Shown one piece after another: positions 36,401-45,835 of a stretch of DNA of 64,000 bases. The notes beneath the pieces are model-generated. The model was not told the origin of the DNA. It was given only the letters and a program-made list of their open reading frames with translations, and searched no databases. A program made the translations under genes and the position numbers. This DNA comes from Cupriavidus pinatubonensis (GTDB lineage Bacteria; Pseudomonadota; Gammaproteobacteria; Burkholderiales; Burkholderiaceae): contig NZ_CP080766.1 in NCBI RefSeq assembly GCF_019602855.1, forward strand, positions 930,001 through 994,000, given 5' to 3'. How positions within the stretch are numbered: position 1 is the stretch's first letter; each line of letters begins with the position of its first letter.

Positions 36401-37029
36401 TTCATCGATACCCACAGGCCCGAGTAGCGGCTCATGGCCCAGCCATGGAGCCCGTAGTCGAGGTATTCCTGCACGTTGGACGGATAAAGCACCGGAATGC
36501 CGGCGGACAGCAGCACGTGCTCCGACTGGTGCGCCACCGTGGACGACTTGGCCGCATGGTCATCGCCGGCTAGCAGCAGCACCCCGCCGTGACGCGACGA
36601 GCCGGCCGAGTTGGCGTGTTTGAGCACGTCCATGGAACGGTCCACGCCCGGACCCTTGCCATACCACATCGCGAAGACGCCGTCGCGCGTGCCGTTCGGG
36701 AACAGGTTGACCTGCTGGCTGCCCCAGACCGCCGTAGCGGCCAGGTCCTCGTTGACGCCCGGTTGGAACACCACATCGCTCGCGGCCAGGTGCTGTTTCG
36801 CCTTCCACAGCGCCTGGTCGACACCGCCCAGCGGCGAGCCCCGGTAGCCGGAGATGAAACCCGCCGTATTGAGGCCAGCGGCACGGTCGCGCGCCTTCTG
36901 CAGCATGGGCAGGCGCACCAGCGCCTGCGTGCCGCTCATATAGACGCGGCCCTTGTCCAGGGTGTACTTGTCGTCCAGGCTGGCATTGGCCAGCGCCTCG
37001 CGCAACGCGTTGGGTAGCGGGGCATTCAT
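33469..37029 (-). CDS. Indolepyruvate ferredoxin oxidoreductase, fused subunits
   Basis: The 1186-residue enzyme oxidatively decarboxylates aryl-pyruvates to aryl-acetyl-CoA, passing electrons to ferredoxin. It fuses the pyrimidine, thiamine-diphosphate and gamma parts of IorA/IorB. Landmarks: N-terminal PYR domain (FISGYRGSPLGGVDQAL), a Cys pair in WFCSGCPHNTSTR, the TPP-binding segment around GDGTYFHSGLLAIR and NDAVAMTGGQP, an iron-sulfur region with CEGCGDCSAKSNC plus further cysteines in SSCNKDFSCVNGFCPSF, and the gamma domain with GVGGTGVVTIGGLLGMAAH. The aerobic betaproteobacterial version is oxygen-tolerant by family experience. The gene stands alone, with a divergent LysR regulator 131 bases away. 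ATG at 37029 follows GGAGAGAC. Confidence 0.95.
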   Translation of the reverse strand: MNAPLPNALREALANASLDDKYTLDKGRVYMSGTQALVRLPMLQKARDRAAGLNTAGFISGYRGSPLGGVDQALWKAKQHLAASDVVFQPGVNEDLAATAVWGSQQVNLFPNGTRDGVFAMWYGKGPGVDRSMDVLKHANSAGSSRHGGVLLLAGDDHAAKSSTVAHQSEHVLLSAGIPVLYPSNVQEYLDYGLHGWAMSRYSGLWVSMKCVTDVVESTASVDIDPDRVQVVLPEDFAMPEGGLNIRWPDTPLQQEARLLDHKWYAALAYVRANKLNRVVLDSPNARFGIMTAGKAYLDVRQALADLGLDDDTCQRIGIRVYKVGCVWPLEAHGAREFATGLEEILVVEEKRQILEYALKEELYNWREDVRPKVYGKFDQRGNDGGEWSVPRGNWLLPAHYELSPALIAKAIARRLEHFDLPEEVRARIAARVALIEAKEREAAQPRIAVERKPWFCSGCPHNTSTRVPEGSRALAGIGCHYMTLWMDRNTDTFSQMGGEGVAWTGQMHFTNDKHVFANLGDGTYFHSGLLAIRASIAANANITYKILFNDAVAMTGGQPIDGVLTVPQIAHQVLAEGAKKLVVVTDEPEKYGDGGMLPSGVTVFHRDQLDQVQTDLRDTAGVTILIYDQTCATEKRRRRKRGTYPDPARRAFINDAVCEGCGDCSAKSNCLSVEPLETELGTKRKINQSSCNKDFSCVNGFCPSFVTAEGAQVRKPAAAGGKGVGADFDALPLPLLPALERPYGVLVTGVGGTGVVTIGGLLGMAAHLERKGVTVLDMAGLAQKGGAVISHVQIAPSPAELHATRIATGDARLVIGGDAIVSASAEVLSKVRHGVTAAVVNSANTPTADFIKNPKWKFPGASAEQDLRASAGDACAFVDASAWAVTLLADAIYSNPLLLGFAWQKGWIPLLRDSLVRAIELNGVSVEKNRLAFEWGRYLAHHGEAAVQALLPSPRREQVVAMPQTVDNLIRKREAMLTDYQNAAYAGRYRDAVERVRAAEQKLGAGRKLALTEAVARNLAKLMAYKDEYEVARLYTDPAFLDKLRTQFEGEPGRDYQLNFWLAPPMLAKTDDKGRLLKRRFGPRTMTAFRLLARMKGLRGTALDVFGKTAERRAERQLIAEYLAMVDEFAQSLSVERLDSAIALATLPDDIRGFGHVKEASLHAAQARRDTLLAQYREGAHQAAA

Positions 37030-37100
37030 GGTGTCTCTCTCCGGGGGATATCGGGGGATATATCGGGCTTATCGGGGCAGTGTAGAAAGCACCGCGGCTA

Positions 37101-37121
37101 TCGTAAAATCATGAAATACGA
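37101..37121. promoter_or_regulatory. Candidate LysR site in the IOR/LysR intergenic region
   Basis: TCGTA at 37101-37105 and TACGA at 37117-37121 form an inverted repeat with 11 bases between, the geometry expected of a LysR recognition site. It lies 40 bases upstream of the LysR gene and 72 upstream of the oxidoreductase gene. The arms are short, so chance cannot be excluded. Confidence 0.45.
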
Positions 37122-37160
37122 GAGCTGATATCTGACAAACGAATACCGGAGAGCACGACC

Positions 37161-38096
37161 ATGGCAAAGGCTCGCGAGACGCCCGAACGTCTGGCCAAGG
37201 AAATCACATTGCGGCAGTTCCGCTACTTCGTTGCCGCGGCGGAAACGGGCCAGTTCTCGATGGCCGCGACGGCCGAACATGTGTCGCAATCAGCCATCAC
37301 CAATGCGGTACTGACGCTGGAACAGCGCCTCGCGGTACGCCTGTTCGACCGCCTGCCCCACGGCGTAGCCCTGACGGCCGAGGGCCACCTGTTCCACCAG
37401 CACGCGCGGCAGATCCTTGATTCGGTCGAGGACGCGCTGCGCGAGCCGCGGTTTCAGGTACACGGGTTGAAGGGCAGCGTACGGCTGGCCGCGTCGTACA
37501 CCGTGCTCGGCTACTTCCTGCCGGGGCTGCTGGCGCGCTTTCGCACGAACTACCCCGATATCGAACTCGACCTGCTGGACATGGATCGCCCCGAGATTGA
37601 AAAAGCCGTGTTGTCCGGCGACATCGAGCTCGGCATCGCGCTGCTGTCCAACCTGGAACGGCCGCAGCGCTTTTCACGTCACACGCTGGTCCGTTCGCGG
37701 CGGCAGCTATGGACATCGGCCACGCACCCGCTGCTCGCTATCGACCGCCCTTCACTGCGCGATATCGCGGCTCATCCGTACATCCTCATCACCGTGGATG
37801 AGGCGGAAACGTCGACCATGCGCTACTGGCGCAGCCGCAAGCTCGCGCCGAATGTTGCGTTCCGCACCAGTTCGATGGAAGCGTTGCGCGGGCTGGTCGC
37901 GCATGGCTTCGGTGTCACAGTGCTGTCCGATATCGTGTACCGGCCCTGGTCGCTGGAGGGTAAGGAGATTGCCGCACGGCCGATTGCGGATGCAGTGCCG
38001 GACATGGAGGTCGGGATGCTGTGGCAGCCCGGGCGCAAGCTGGAGAAACCGGCGGATGCGCTGCGGGAGTTTTTGATTCATGCGTGTGGGAGCTGA
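37161..38096 (+). CDS. LysR-type regulator divergent from indolepyruvate oxidoreductase
   Basis: The 311-residue protein has the usual N-terminal helix-turn-helix (LRQFRYFVAAAETGQFSMAATAEHVSQSAITNAVLTLE), a linker helix and a substrate-binding-like domain from about residue 105 (VRLAASYTVLGYFLPGLLARF). Its divergent position argues that it controls the oxidoreductase gene, perhaps in response to an aromatic amino acid or keto acid. Start ATG at 37161 has CGGAGAGCACG upstream. Confidence 0.92.
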   Translation: MAKARETPERLAKEITLRQFRYFVAAAETGQFSMAATAEHVSQSAITNAVLTLEQRLAVRLFDRLPHGVALTAEGHLFHQHARQILDSVEDALREPRFQVHGLKGSVRLAASYTVLGYFLPGLLARFRTNYPDIELDLLDMDRPEIEKAVLSGDIELGIALLSNLERPQRFSRHTLVRSRRQLWTSATHPLLAIDRPSLRDIAAHPYILITVDEAETSTMRYWRSRKLAPNVAFRTSSMEALRGLVAHGFGVTVLSDIVYRPWSLEGKEIAARPIADAVPDMEVGMLWQPGRKLEKPADALREFLIHACGS

Positions 38097-38264
38097 CGAG
38101 GTGACGCCTCCTCCCTTTGGCTAAGCTCAACCTTTGGTCTCATACCGCACCAAGAGCCTAAGCCCTTCAGCCAATGTTCGTCCACGTACAGAACGCGCCT
38201 AATGTGCCCACGGTGAGCACCGGAACGACAAGAACTCTTCGAAACTTGCTAAACGGGGGCGGGA

Positions 38265-38993
38265 ATGGACACTTCAATCGGATCGAGCAGCAACAACCTT
38301 CTGTTGCGTCAGCTTCCGGAATCGGAATGGACGGCACTGAGGCCGTATCTGGAAACCGTGGCATTGCGAGGCGGCCAATTGCTGTGCGACGCCGGCCAGC
38401 GCGTGCGGCACGTCTACTTTCCCAAGGACGGCGTGGTCTCGCTGCTGTCGCTCCATGCGGACGGCTCCAGCGTGGAACTGGCGGCGGTCGGCAAGGAAGG
38501 CCTGGTCGGCCTGCCGGCGCTGACGGGCGCGGAATCCATGCCGCAACGCTGCGAGGTCAGCCAGGCAGGCATGAGCTGGCGCATTGCCGCCGCCGACCTG
38601 CGCGACCTGTATCCGCGCTTGCCGCACATGCAACGACTGGTCATGCGCTATATGCAGCTGCTGCTCACGCAGGTCGGCCAGACGGCGGCATGCATCTGTC
38701 ATCGCACGTTGATGGAACAACTCTGCCGATGGATCCTGCAGACGCTGGACCGGCTTCAGAGCAACGAGCTCAGGATCACGCAGCAGCGGATTGCCGAGAT
38801 GCTCGGCGTGCGGCGCGAAGGCGTGACTGAAGCCATGGGCAAGCTGCAAAACCTGCGGTTGATCGAACACACGCGCGGCAAGATCGTCGTGATCGACAGG
38901 ATCGGTCTGGAGTCCATGTCGGGCGAGGCCTATACGATCGTTTCGGCGGAAGTGCGGCGGCTGGTCGGGGATGCCAGCGCGATGGCGCGCTGA
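38265..38993 (+). CDS. Crp/Fnr-family regulator
   Basis: The 242-residue protein has an N-terminal cyclic-nucleotide-binding-like barrel (LETVALRGGQLLCDAGQRVRHVYFPKDGVVSLLS) and a C-terminal winged helix (ELRITQQRIAEMLGVRREGVTEAMGKLQNLRLIEHTRGKI). It lacks the N-terminal cysteine cluster of Fnr, and the barrel does not show the RxS phosphate motif of true cAMP receptors, so the ligand is unknown. The AEMLGVRREGVTEA recognition helix is common in an orphan subgroup of Burkholderiales. It stands alone; the 168 bases upstream show no clear promoter. Confidence 0.88.
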   Translation: MDTSIGSSSNNLLLRQLPESEWTALRPYLETVALRGGQLLCDAGQRVRHVYFPKDGVVSLLSLHADGSSVELAAVGKEGLVGLPALTGAESMPQRCEVSQAGMSWRIAAADLRDLYPRLPHMQRLVMRYMQLLLTQVGQTAACICHRTLMEQLCRWILQTLDRLQSNELRITQQRIAEMLGVRREGVTEAMGKLQNLRLIEHTRGKIVVIDRIGLESMSGEAYTIVSAEVRRLVGDASAMAR

Positions 38994-39036
38994 ACCGAAG
39001 CATCGGGCGATGGCCGGGTATTGGAAGGACGGGACT

Positions 39037-40062
39037 TTATCCCCGCTTCTGCCCGGTCACATCCTGCGACGCTCCCACCATCGTAAGTGCATTTCCATCC
39101 TCGTCGAGCGTCACCTCGCCTTCCTCGTGGATCTCCCGCCGACTTCCGTCCGGTAGCAAGATCGCGTAATCCACGCGGTACGGCTGACCGTCGACAACGG
39201 CCGCGCGGATAGCAGCCTGGACTCGCGGGCGGTCTTCTTCCACGACGGATGCCAGGAATCGCTCCATCGTGACCTTGAACGCCTGGGGGGCCCAGCCGAA
39301 GATGCGATAAGCCTCGTCGGTCCACGCGCAGTCGTCGGTCTGGATATTCCAGTACCAGCCGCCAAGGTGGGCGATTTCCTGCGCCTTGGCGAGCAACGCC
39401 TCGCTCTGCCGCAAGGCCGCCTCGGCCCGGCGGCGTTCGCTGATGTCGAGGCTGACGCCGATCATCTTCGTGGGACGCTGGCCAAAATCGAACACCAGGG
39501 TCGCGCGGGATGAGATCCATCGCGTCGCGTTTTCGTGCACGACGCGAAACTCCCACTCGTGCATCTCCTGCGCCCCCAGCGCGCGCTGCAGCACCTCGCG
39601 CAAGCGGGCCGCGTCGGACGGATGCACGCAGGCCCAGAAGTCCTCCATGGTCCGGATATGCCGGCCGAACAGCGTGATGTCGTTCGACGAATAGGTCACG
39701 CTGTCGGTCAGCACGTTCCATTCCCACGTAACGATGCCCGAGACCTCCTGCGCGAATTTCATTCGCGCTTCACTCTCCATGATCTCGGTGAGGTGCTTCT
39801 GGCGCAGTTCGCGCATGTGCGGGTCGCTGACGCTGCTGGCCTCCAGATCCGCAATGGCGCGCTCTCCGTAACGGAGCCACAGCCAGTTCACGCCGAGGAA
39901 CTTCGCGAGCGCGAGCAGTCGTTCGTATTCGATTTCGCCGCCGCGTGTCCATTTGTGGACCGCCGATGGCGACACCGCCAGTGCCTCGGCCACCTGCTTG
40001 AGCATGATGCGCTTGCTCTCGAGCACGCCCTTGAAGCGGGTGGCGAACGTGTCTTCCGTCAT
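39037..40062 (-). CDS. Regulator with N-terminal HTH (XRE type) and two PAS domains
   Basis: The 341-residue protein combines a helix-turn-helix (residues about 4-65: FKGVLESKRIMLKQVAEALAVSPSAVHKWTRG) with two PAS/PAC modules (about 95-215 and 220-340; DFWACVHPSDAARLREVL, WISSRATLVFDFGQRPTKMIGVSLDI; WYWNIQTDDCAWTDEAYRIFGW, IHEEGEVTLDEDGNALTMVG). No kinase, GGDEF or other output follows, so it looks like a one-component sensor that binds DNA directly. The start is placed at the ATG at 40062, which has CAGGGAAAGCG before it; an upstream in-frame ATG at 40089 has no ribosome site and lies inside a repeat that is probably operator. It is divergent from the Rieske/choline operon and is its likely regulator. 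Confidence 0.82.
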   Translation of the reverse strand: MTEDTFATRFKGVLESKRIMLKQVAEALAVSPSAVHKWTRGGEIEYERLLALAKFLGVNWLWLRYGERAIADLEASSVSDPHMRELRQKHLTEIMESEARMKFAQEVSGIVTWEWNVLTDSVTYSSNDITLFGRHIRTMEDFWACVHPSDAARLREVLQRALGAQEMHEWEFRVVHENATRWISSRATLVFDFGQRPTKMIGVSLDISERRRAEAALRQSEALLAKAQEIAHLGGWYWNIQTDDCAWTDEAYRIFGWAPQAFKVTMERFLASVVEEDRPRVQAAIRAAVVDGQPYRVDYAILLPDGSRREIHEEGEVTLDEDGNALTMVGASQDVTGQKRG

Positions 40063-40081
40063 CGCTTTCCCTGATATCTGA

Positions 40082-40262
40082 TTAACCATCGGTGAATTTT
40101 ACAGCCAGAACACTACAGCATCCGGCACTTTTTAGCTTTTTGATAGAAATCGATGATCGCAGCCCTCCTAGCGATTGTTTTTTTGAGGTTGATTCACTGG
40201 CATCGAAGTCACTAGACTTCGTCTCACATCACCAATGGTTATTTACTTAACCATCAGTGAAT
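40082..40262. promoter_or_regulatory. Repeated operator-like motifs between the HTH-PAS gene and the Rieske operon
   Basis: TTAACCATC(G/A)GTGAAT occurs at 40082-40097 and 40247-40262, 15 of 16 bases alike, once near each divergent gene. The second copy is part of an inverted repeat, ATGGTTA at 40235-40241 and TAACCAT at 40248-40254. Between them, CGAAGTC at 40204-40210 and GACTTCG at 40215-40221 form another perfect inverted repeat. The layout suits a regulator that controls its own gene and the Rieske operon from two sites. Confidence 0.65.
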
Positions 40263-40299
40263 CGTCACAACAGACGAATAATCCTTAAGGAGACAAGCC

Positions 40300-41421
40300 A
40301 TGCAACAAGCGACTGCCCCCGTCTGCCCCGCCCCCGGCGAACTCGGCTACACCTTGCCCGCGCACTACTACACCTCGCAGGACATCTTCGAGCATGAAAA
40401 GAAGACCATCTTTGCGCGCAACTGGATCTGCGTGATGCATCGCAGCCAGGTGGCCGAGGCGAACCAGTACGCGACGGTCAGCGTGGCCGGCGAGAACGTT
40501 TTCGTCGTGCGCGGTCGCGATGGCGTACTGCGGGCGTTCTACAACGTATGCCCGCACCGCGCCCACGAGTTGTTTCCGGAAGGCGCCGGCAAGGCGAAGA
40601 ACGTCATCACCTGTCCCTACCACGCCTGGTCCTTCGGCCTGGACGGCAAGCTGATCCACGTGCGCAACGCCGAAAACGTGCCGGGCTTCTGCAAGGACAA
40701 CGCAGGGCTGACCCCGGTCCGCGTGGAAGAGTTCTGCGGCCTGATCTTCGTCAACCTCGATATGAACGCCAGGCCGCTGGCCGAGCTGGCGGCCAGCCTG
40801 AACGACGAGATCCGCGCGCGCTGCCCCGACGTCGACAAGCTCGTCCCGGCGCGCAAGCTCACCTACGAAATGAAGGCCAACTGGAAGGTCGTCGTCGACA
40901 ACTACCTCGAATGCCTGCACTGCCAGACTGCGCATCCGGCGCTGGTCGAGTCCATCCGGATGGAGACGTACAAGCACGAGGTACGCGGCATCTACACCAG
41001 CCAGGTCGGTCAGACACGCTCGGGCAGCGACGCGTTCACCTACGACAGCGACGCCCCCAACACTGACTTCGCCGCGTACTGGCTGTGGCCCAACGTCACG
41101 CTCAACGTGCTGCCTGGCGATGGGAATTACGGCGTGTTCTACATGTTCCCGGTCGACGCCGACACCACCATCCAGCACTTCGAGTTCTACTTCCGCGACG
41201 CCACGCCCACCGCCGAGCAGGAGCAGCTCATCGATTACTACAAGAACGTACTGAAGCCCGAGGACCTAAGCATCGTCGAGTCGGTGCAGCGCGGCCTGAA
41301 GTCACGTGGCTATCGCAATGGACAGGGCCCGTTGCTGGTCACGGACGACCGCACGTCCGCCATCGGCGAACACGGCGTGCAGCACTTCCAGCAGATGGTG
41401 CTCGACGCCCTCGCCGCCTGA
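40300..41421 (+). CDS. Rieske non-haem iron monooxygenase, quaternary-amine type (GbcA/CntA-like)
   Basis: The 373-residue oxygenase has a Rieske 2Fe-2S centre (Cys84, His86, Cys105, His108 in CPHRAHELF and CPYHAWSF) and a mononuclear iron site with His207 and His212 in NYLECLHCQTAHP. The residue that bridges the two centres, Asp in most aromatic dioxygenases, is Glu204 here, as in the carnitine and betaine monooxygenases. With BetA and BetB next in the operon, demethylation of glycine betaine to dimethylglycine is the best guess; choline, carnitine or stachydrine-like substrates remain possible. The electron donor is probably the reductase encoded at 48143-49096. The ATG follows AAGGAGA. Confidence 0.87.
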   Translation: MQQATAPVCPAPGELGYTLPAHYYTSQDIFEHEKKTIFARNWICVMHRSQVAEANQYATVSVAGENVFVVRGRDGVLRAFYNVCPHRAHELFPEGAGKAKNVITCPYHAWSFGLDGKLIHVRNAENVPGFCKDNAGLTPVRVEEFCGLIFVNLDMNARPLAELAASLNDEIRARCPDVDKLVPARKLTYEMKANWKVVVDNYLECLHCQTAHPALVESIRMETYKHEVRGIYTSQVGQTRSGSDAFTYDSDAPNTDFAAYWLWPNVTLNVLPGDGNYGVFYMFPVDADTTIQHFEFYFRDATPTAEQEQLIDYYKNVLKPEDLSIVESVQRGLKSRGYRNGQGPLLVTDDRTSAIGEHGVQHFQQMVLDALAA

Positions 41422-41452
41422 GGCGAACCACCCATACAAGAAGGAACAGGAC

Positions 41453-42919
41453 ATGATCCAGACCCAGCTTTACATCGACGGCCGTTGGCAGTCGCCGCTC
41501 GAAGGCAGCACGCGCGACATTCTCAGCCCCGCCGACGAATCGGTGATCGCCCAGGCCGCCGAGGGCACCCGTGCCGATGCCCGAATCGCCATTGCCGCGG
41601 CGCGCCGAGCTTTCGACGGTCCCTGGCGCCAGACCACCATCCGGGATCGGGCCAGGCTGCTGAACAGGATCGCCGCGCTGATCGACCGCGACGCAGAGGA
41701 ACTTGCCAGGTTCGAATCGCTGAACACCGGCAAGACGCTGACCGAGAGCCGCACCGATATGGGCGATATCGCCGCCACGTTCCGCTACTTTGCCGGACTG
41801 GTGGCCTCGGAGTCCGGCGCCGTCAACGAAGCGCCGCACCACGTCATCAGCCGCACGCTGCGCGAGCCGGTCGGCGTTTGCGGGCTGATCACGCCGTGGA
41901 ACTATCCGCTGTTGCAGGCCGCATGGAAGATCGCCCCGGCACTGGGCGCGGGCAATACGGTCATCATCAAGCCGAGCAACCTGACGCCGCTGACCACGCA
42001 CCATTTCACGAAGCTGATCGCGGAACTGGACCTGCCGGCCGGCGTCTTCAACCTCGTCACAGGGGGAGCTGAAGTCGGCGCCGAGCTGGCCGAGAGCCGC
42101 GACGTCGACCTGGTCTCATTCACGGGCGGCGCGTTCGCGGGCGAGAGCATCATGAAGGCCGCGACCGGCAACTTCAAGCGCATCGGCCTGGAGCTGGGCG
42201 GCAAGAACCCCAACATCGTTTTCGCCGACGCCGACCTGGACGTAGCGGTGGACTACGCGCTTAACGCCGCCTTCTTCCATGCGGGCCAGGTCTGCTCTGC
42301 CGGCTCGCGCCTGATGATCGAAGACAGCATCTACGACGCCTTCGTCGCAAAGCTGGCCGAGCGCTTGCCGCGCATTGCAATTGGCAACGGTTTCCACGCC
42401 GAAACGCAGATGGGGCCGGTCCAGTCCGCTCAGCAGCACGAGAAGATCCTGCGCATGGTGCAGGCGGGCGTCGCGGAAGGTGCCCGACTGGTCTATGGCG
42501 GCAAGCGGCCCGAAGGTGACGTATACCGAAAGGGTTATTGGCTGCAGCCGACCCTGCTCGCCGACGTGACCGCCGACATGAACATTGCAAAGGACGAGAT
42601 CTTCGGCCCGGTGGTGACCGCGGAACGCTTCCGCTCCGAGGACGACGCGCTGCGTGCCGCCAACGACACGCCGTATGGCCTCGCCGCCGCAGTCTGGACG
42701 CGTGATCTCGACAAGGCCAACCGCATGTCGCGCGCGCTGCGCTTCGGCACGGTCTGGGTGAACGACTACCATCCGTACTTCCCGGAAGCGCCTTGGGGCG
42801 GCTACAAGGCCAGCGGCATCGGGCGCGAGCTGGCGCGCATCGGCCTGGACGAGTACACCGAACTGAAGCACAGCTACATCAACCTCGCGCCGAAGGCGAT
42901 GGGGTGGTTCGGCGCCTGA
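41453..42919 (+). CDS. betB: Betaine-aldehyde dehydrogenase
   Basis: The 488-residue NAD-dependent aldehyde dehydrogenase oxidises betaine aldehyde to glycine betaine. Family features: [35 protein letters not shown] with the general-base Glu, catalytic Cys281 in [12 protein letters not shown], and IFGPVV. The C-terminal [20 protein letters not shown] is characteristic of betaine-aldehyde dehydrogenases. The start is the ATG at 41453 with AAGGAACAGG upstream, 31 bases after the Rieske gene. Confidence 0.92.
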   Translation: MIQTQLYIDGRWQSPLEGSTRDILSPADESVIAQAAEGTRADARIAIAAARRAFDGPWRQTTIRDRARLLNRIAALIDRDAEELARFESLNTGKTLTESRTDMGDIAATFRYFAGLVASESGAVNEAPHHVISRTLREPVGVCGLITPWNYPLLQAAWKIAPALGAGNTVIIKPSNLTPLTTHHFTKLIAELDLPAGVFNLVTGGAEVGAELAESRDVDLVSFTGGAFAGESIMKAATGNFKRIGLELGGKNPNIVFADADLDVAVDYALNAAFFHAGQVCSAGSRLMIEDSIYDAFVAKLAERLPRIAIGNGFHAETQMGPVQSAQQHEKILRMVQAGVAEGARLVYGGKRPEGDVYRKGYWLQPTLLADVTADMNIAKDEIFGPVVTAERFRSEDDALRAANDTPYGLAAAVWTRDLDKANRMSRALRFGTVWVNDYHPYFPEAPWGGYKASGIGRELARIGLDEYTELKHSYINLAPKAMGWFGA

Positions 42920-42962
42920 GCGCCGGCGTCGCCCACATCACCCATCAGGAGGAGACAGCTCG

Positions 42963-44696
42963 ATGAGTGCAATCCACGAATACGACTACATCATCGTCGG
43001 CGCCGGGTCGGCAGGCTGCGTGCTGGCCGCGCGGCTGACCGAAGACGCCGATGTGACGGTGCTGCTGCTCGAAGCCGGCGGACCGGACTGGCGGCTCGAC
43101 TGGCGTACGCAGATGCCGGCAGCGCTGGCCTATCCGCTCCAGGGCACCACCTACAACTGGGCTTACGTCACCGAGCCGGAGCCGCATATGAACGGCCGCC
43201 GCATGACGCAGGGCCGTGGCAAGGGCCTCGGCGGCTCGTCTCTGATCAACGGCATGGTCTACATCCGCGGCAATGCGATGGACTATGAGGATTGGTCGCA
43301 GAACAGGTCGCTGGAAAACTGGAGCTACGCAGACTGCCTGCCCTACTTCCGCAAGGCCGAAACCTATGACAAGGGCACGAACGACTATCACGGCGGCAAT
43401 GGCCCGCTGCATGTCACCACGCCCAAGGCCGGCATCAGCCCGCTGTTCGATGCGTTCATCGCCGCCGGCGAGCAGGCCGGCTACGCACGCACCGAAGACC
43501 TGAACGGCTACCGCCAGGAAGGCTTCGGCCCGATGGACCGCACCACCACTGCGAAGGGCCGCCGCTGCAGCACGTCGCTCGCCTATCTCGACCAGGCGAA
43601 AGAGCGCCCGAACCTCACGGTGCACACGCGCGCACTGGCCGACCGCGTACTGTTCGACGGCGCCCGCGCCACCGGCGTTTCCTACCTTCAGGGAGACTAC
43701 GTGCGCGAAGCCCGGGCGCGCCGCGAGGTGATCGTCAGCAACGGTGCCATCGCCTCGCCGCAATTGCTGCTGCGCTCGGGCGTGGGCAATGCCGACGAAC
43801 TTCGCGTGCTAGGCATCGACCCCGTCATCGACCTGAAGGGCGTGGGCGAAAACCTGCAAGATCACCTGGAGATGTACCTGCAGTACGAATGCACAAAGCC
43901 TGTATCGCTGTACCCCGCGCTCAAGTGGTGGAACAAGCCAGGCATCGGCATGGAGTGGTATCTGCGCGGCACGGGCATCGCGGCGTCGAACCACTTCGAG
44001 GCGGGCGGTTTCATCCGCAGCAGCGAAGAGTTCGACTTCCCGAACCTACAGTACCACTTCATCCCGCTGGCGATGAACTACGACGGCAGCAACCCGGTCC
44101 AGTCGCACGGCTTCCAGTGCCACGTAGGCTCGATGCGGTCGCCCAGCACAGGCTTCGTCAAGCTGGCCAGCCGCGACCCGCGCGTCAAGCCGCGCCTGCT
44201 GTTCAACTACATGGCGCACGACGTGGACTGGCGCGAGTTCCGCGCCGCGGTCCGCCTGACGCGAGAGATCATCGGCCAGCAGGCCATGGACCAGTTCCGC
44301 GGCCGCGAGATCAAGCCCGGCTTGATGATCCAGTCCGATGCCGAGATCGACACCTTCGTGCGCGAGCACGCGGAGACCGCACTGCATCCGTCCTGCACCT
44401 GCAAGATGGGCAACGCCTCCGACCCGATGGCCGTGGTCGACAACCAGGGCCGTGTGCATGGGCTGTCCGGGCTGCGCGTGGTCGACGCGTCGATCATGCC
44501 GAAGATCGTGACCGGAAACCTGAATGCGCCGACGATCATGATGGCAGAGAAGCTCGCCGACGTGATTCGCGGACGCGCACCGTTGCAGCGGTCAAACGCA
44601 CCTTACTACAAGGCGACGCCGATGCGCGGGCACGCGGCAAACCCGCAGGACGCGCGAATGCGGACAACGGCGACACCGATGTTCGCGCCTGCCTGA
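42963..44696 (+). CDS. betA: Choline dehydrogenase (GMC flavoprotein)
   Basis: The 577-residue protein oxidises choline to betaine aldehyde, probably membrane-associated. It has the FAD motif [20 protein letters not shown], the GMC signatures [20 protein letters not shown] and [15 protein letters not shown], and the catalytic His/Asn region HPSCTCKMG and [11 protein letters not shown]. Similarity to E. coli BetA is continuous, and the length is about 20 residues greater because of a C-terminal tail ([15 protein letters not shown]). The ATG follows GGAGGAGACAGCTCG, 43 bases after betB. Confidence 0.93.
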   Translation: MSAIHEYDYIIVGAGSAGCVLAARLTEDADVTVLLLEAGGPDWRLDWRTQMPAALAYPLQGTTYNWAYVTEPEPHMNGRRMTQGRGKGLGGSSLINGMVYIRGNAMDYEDWSQNRSLENWSYADCLPYFRKAETYDKGTNDYHGGNGPLHVTTPKAGISPLFDAFIAAGEQAGYARTEDLNGYRQEGFGPMDRTTTAKGRRCSTSLAYLDQAKERPNLTVHTRALADRVLFDGARATGVSYLQGDYVREARARREVIVSNGAIASPQLLLRSGVGNADELRVLGIDPVIDLKGVGENLQDHLEMYLQYECTKPVSLYPALKWWNKPGIGMEWYLRGTGIAASNHFEAGGFIRSSEEFDFPNLQYHFIPLAMNYDGSNPVQSHGFQCHVGSMRSPSTGFVKLASRDPRVKPRLLFNYMAHDVDWREFRAAVRLTREIIGQQAMDQFRGREIKPGLMIQSDAEIDTFVREHAETALHPSCTCKMGNASDPMAVVDNQGRVHGLSGLRVVDASIMPKIVTGNLNAPTIMMAEKLADVIRGRAPLQRSNAPYYKATPMRGHAANPQDARMRTTATPMFAPA

Positions 44697-44710
44697 CGAC
44701 GGCGCGACGC

Positions 44711-44767
44711 TCGCGGGTGTAACCCGCGCCCCCTCCGACGAACGATGACACCGGGACTGCCAGTCCC
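44711..44767 (+). terminator. Two tandem hairpins after betA
   Basis: CGCGGGT at 44711-44717 pairs with ACCCGCG at 44721-44727 over GTA; GGGACT at 44753-44758 pairs with AGTCCC at 44762-44767. Neither has a T-run. They could reduce read-through into, or stabilise the message before, the porin gene. Confidence 0.45.
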
Positions 44768-44897
44768 GAAGGACACCGCACGCCCGGAGGCTGCGTCGCG
44801 CCCCTGCGCTACGGGCAACCCACACCCACCCATCTGACAAAGGCCGGCCAGCCACCCCGAAGGACACAAGACAAGGACCGGCCAAGGGGAGACACTC

Positions 44898-45794
44898 ATG
44901 CTTAGCAAGCGTTCAGCAATCCACCACAAGCCTTGCCTGGCCGCCGTCACCGGCGCGCTGCTGCTGTGCCAGGCCGCCGCCGTGCACGCGCAATCCGGCA
45001 GTGCGGACACGACCGTCGCCGTCGCGCCCGTGCCGCAGGTCATGGCCACGGTGCCGCCGGAGCAGGCGGCCTCGCCGTCGCCGCTCAGTGCCAACATGAC
45101 GCTGACCTCGCAGTACGTGTCGCGCGGCTTCCGCCAGACCTGGGGAAAGCCGGCTGTGCAGGGCGGCGTCGACTACGCCCATCCGAGCGGCTGGTCAGTG
45201 GGCACGTGGATGTCGACGATCAGCGACAAGTTCATCGAAGGCGGCACCGTCGAGTGGGATCTCTACGGCGGCTACACCGGCACCATCGGCGACTTCGTCT
45301 ATGCGGGCCAGATCTACTACTACCTTTACCCGGGCGCGAAGCTGCAGTCCGCGCAGACCAAGTACAACTACGGCGAGGCCGTGGCGTCGCTGACCTACAA
45401 GTGGATCAACGTCAAGTACTGGCTGACCTATACGCCCGACTACTTCGGCTACAACAGCGCGTCCATCGGCACCGGCAGCGGCCTGCACAGCCGCGGTTCT
45501 GGCTACCTCGACATCAACGGCACCTTCGATCTCGGCTACGGCGTCTCGCTGCTGCTGCACTACGGACAGGAGCGCGTGCGCAACTTCGCCGCCTACGGGT
45601 TCCGCGACGTGCGCGTGGCGCTCTCCAAGGCCTTCGACGGCGGCTGGACGCTTACCGGCGCATATACGCGCGGCTGGGGACGCTCCGATGTCTATGACCA
45701 CTACACCACCGGCGCGCTCGACTCGGCGGGCAACCCGTCCGTGTCGAATCCGCTTGAGAACACCTTCCTGGTCTCGCTGACCAAGACGTTCTGA
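44898..45794 (+). CDS. TorF-family putative outer-membrane porin
   Basis: The 298-residue protein has a signal peptide ending AAAVHAQSG and then a low-complexity linker of about 40 residues. From residue 70 amphipathic beta strands begin with SANMTLTSQYVSRGFRQTWGKPAVQGGVDY, the hallmark of the TorF family, and the last strand ends FLVSLTKTF with a terminal Phe. Presumed role is outer-membrane passage of the amine substrate. ATG at 44898 follows AAGGGGAGA. Confidence 0.87.
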   Translation: MLSKRSAIHHKPCLAAVTGALLLCQAAAVHAQSGSADTTVAVAPVPQVMATVPPEQAASPSPLSANMTLTSQYVSRGFRQTWGKPAVQGGVDYAHPSGWSVGTWMSTISDKFIEGGTVEWDLYGGYTGTIGDFVYAGQIYYYLYPGAKLQSAQTKYNYGEAVASLTYKWINVKYWLTYTPDYFGYNSASIGTGSGLHSRGSGYLDINGTFDLGYGVSLLLHYGQERVRNFAAYGFRDVRVALSKAFDGGWTLTGAYTRGWGRSDVYDHYTTGALDSAGNPSVSNPLENTFLVSLTKTF

Positions 45795-45835
45795 CGCGCC
45801 ACCGACTGCTTTCACTGCCTCAACCCATTTACATC

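Noticed and set aside
34621..36573. 650-codon open frame opposite the indolepyruvate oxidoreductase gene
   Set aside because: Antisense shadow with low-complexity His/Arg/Ala-rich translation and no ribosome site; the minus-strand gene is unmistakable.
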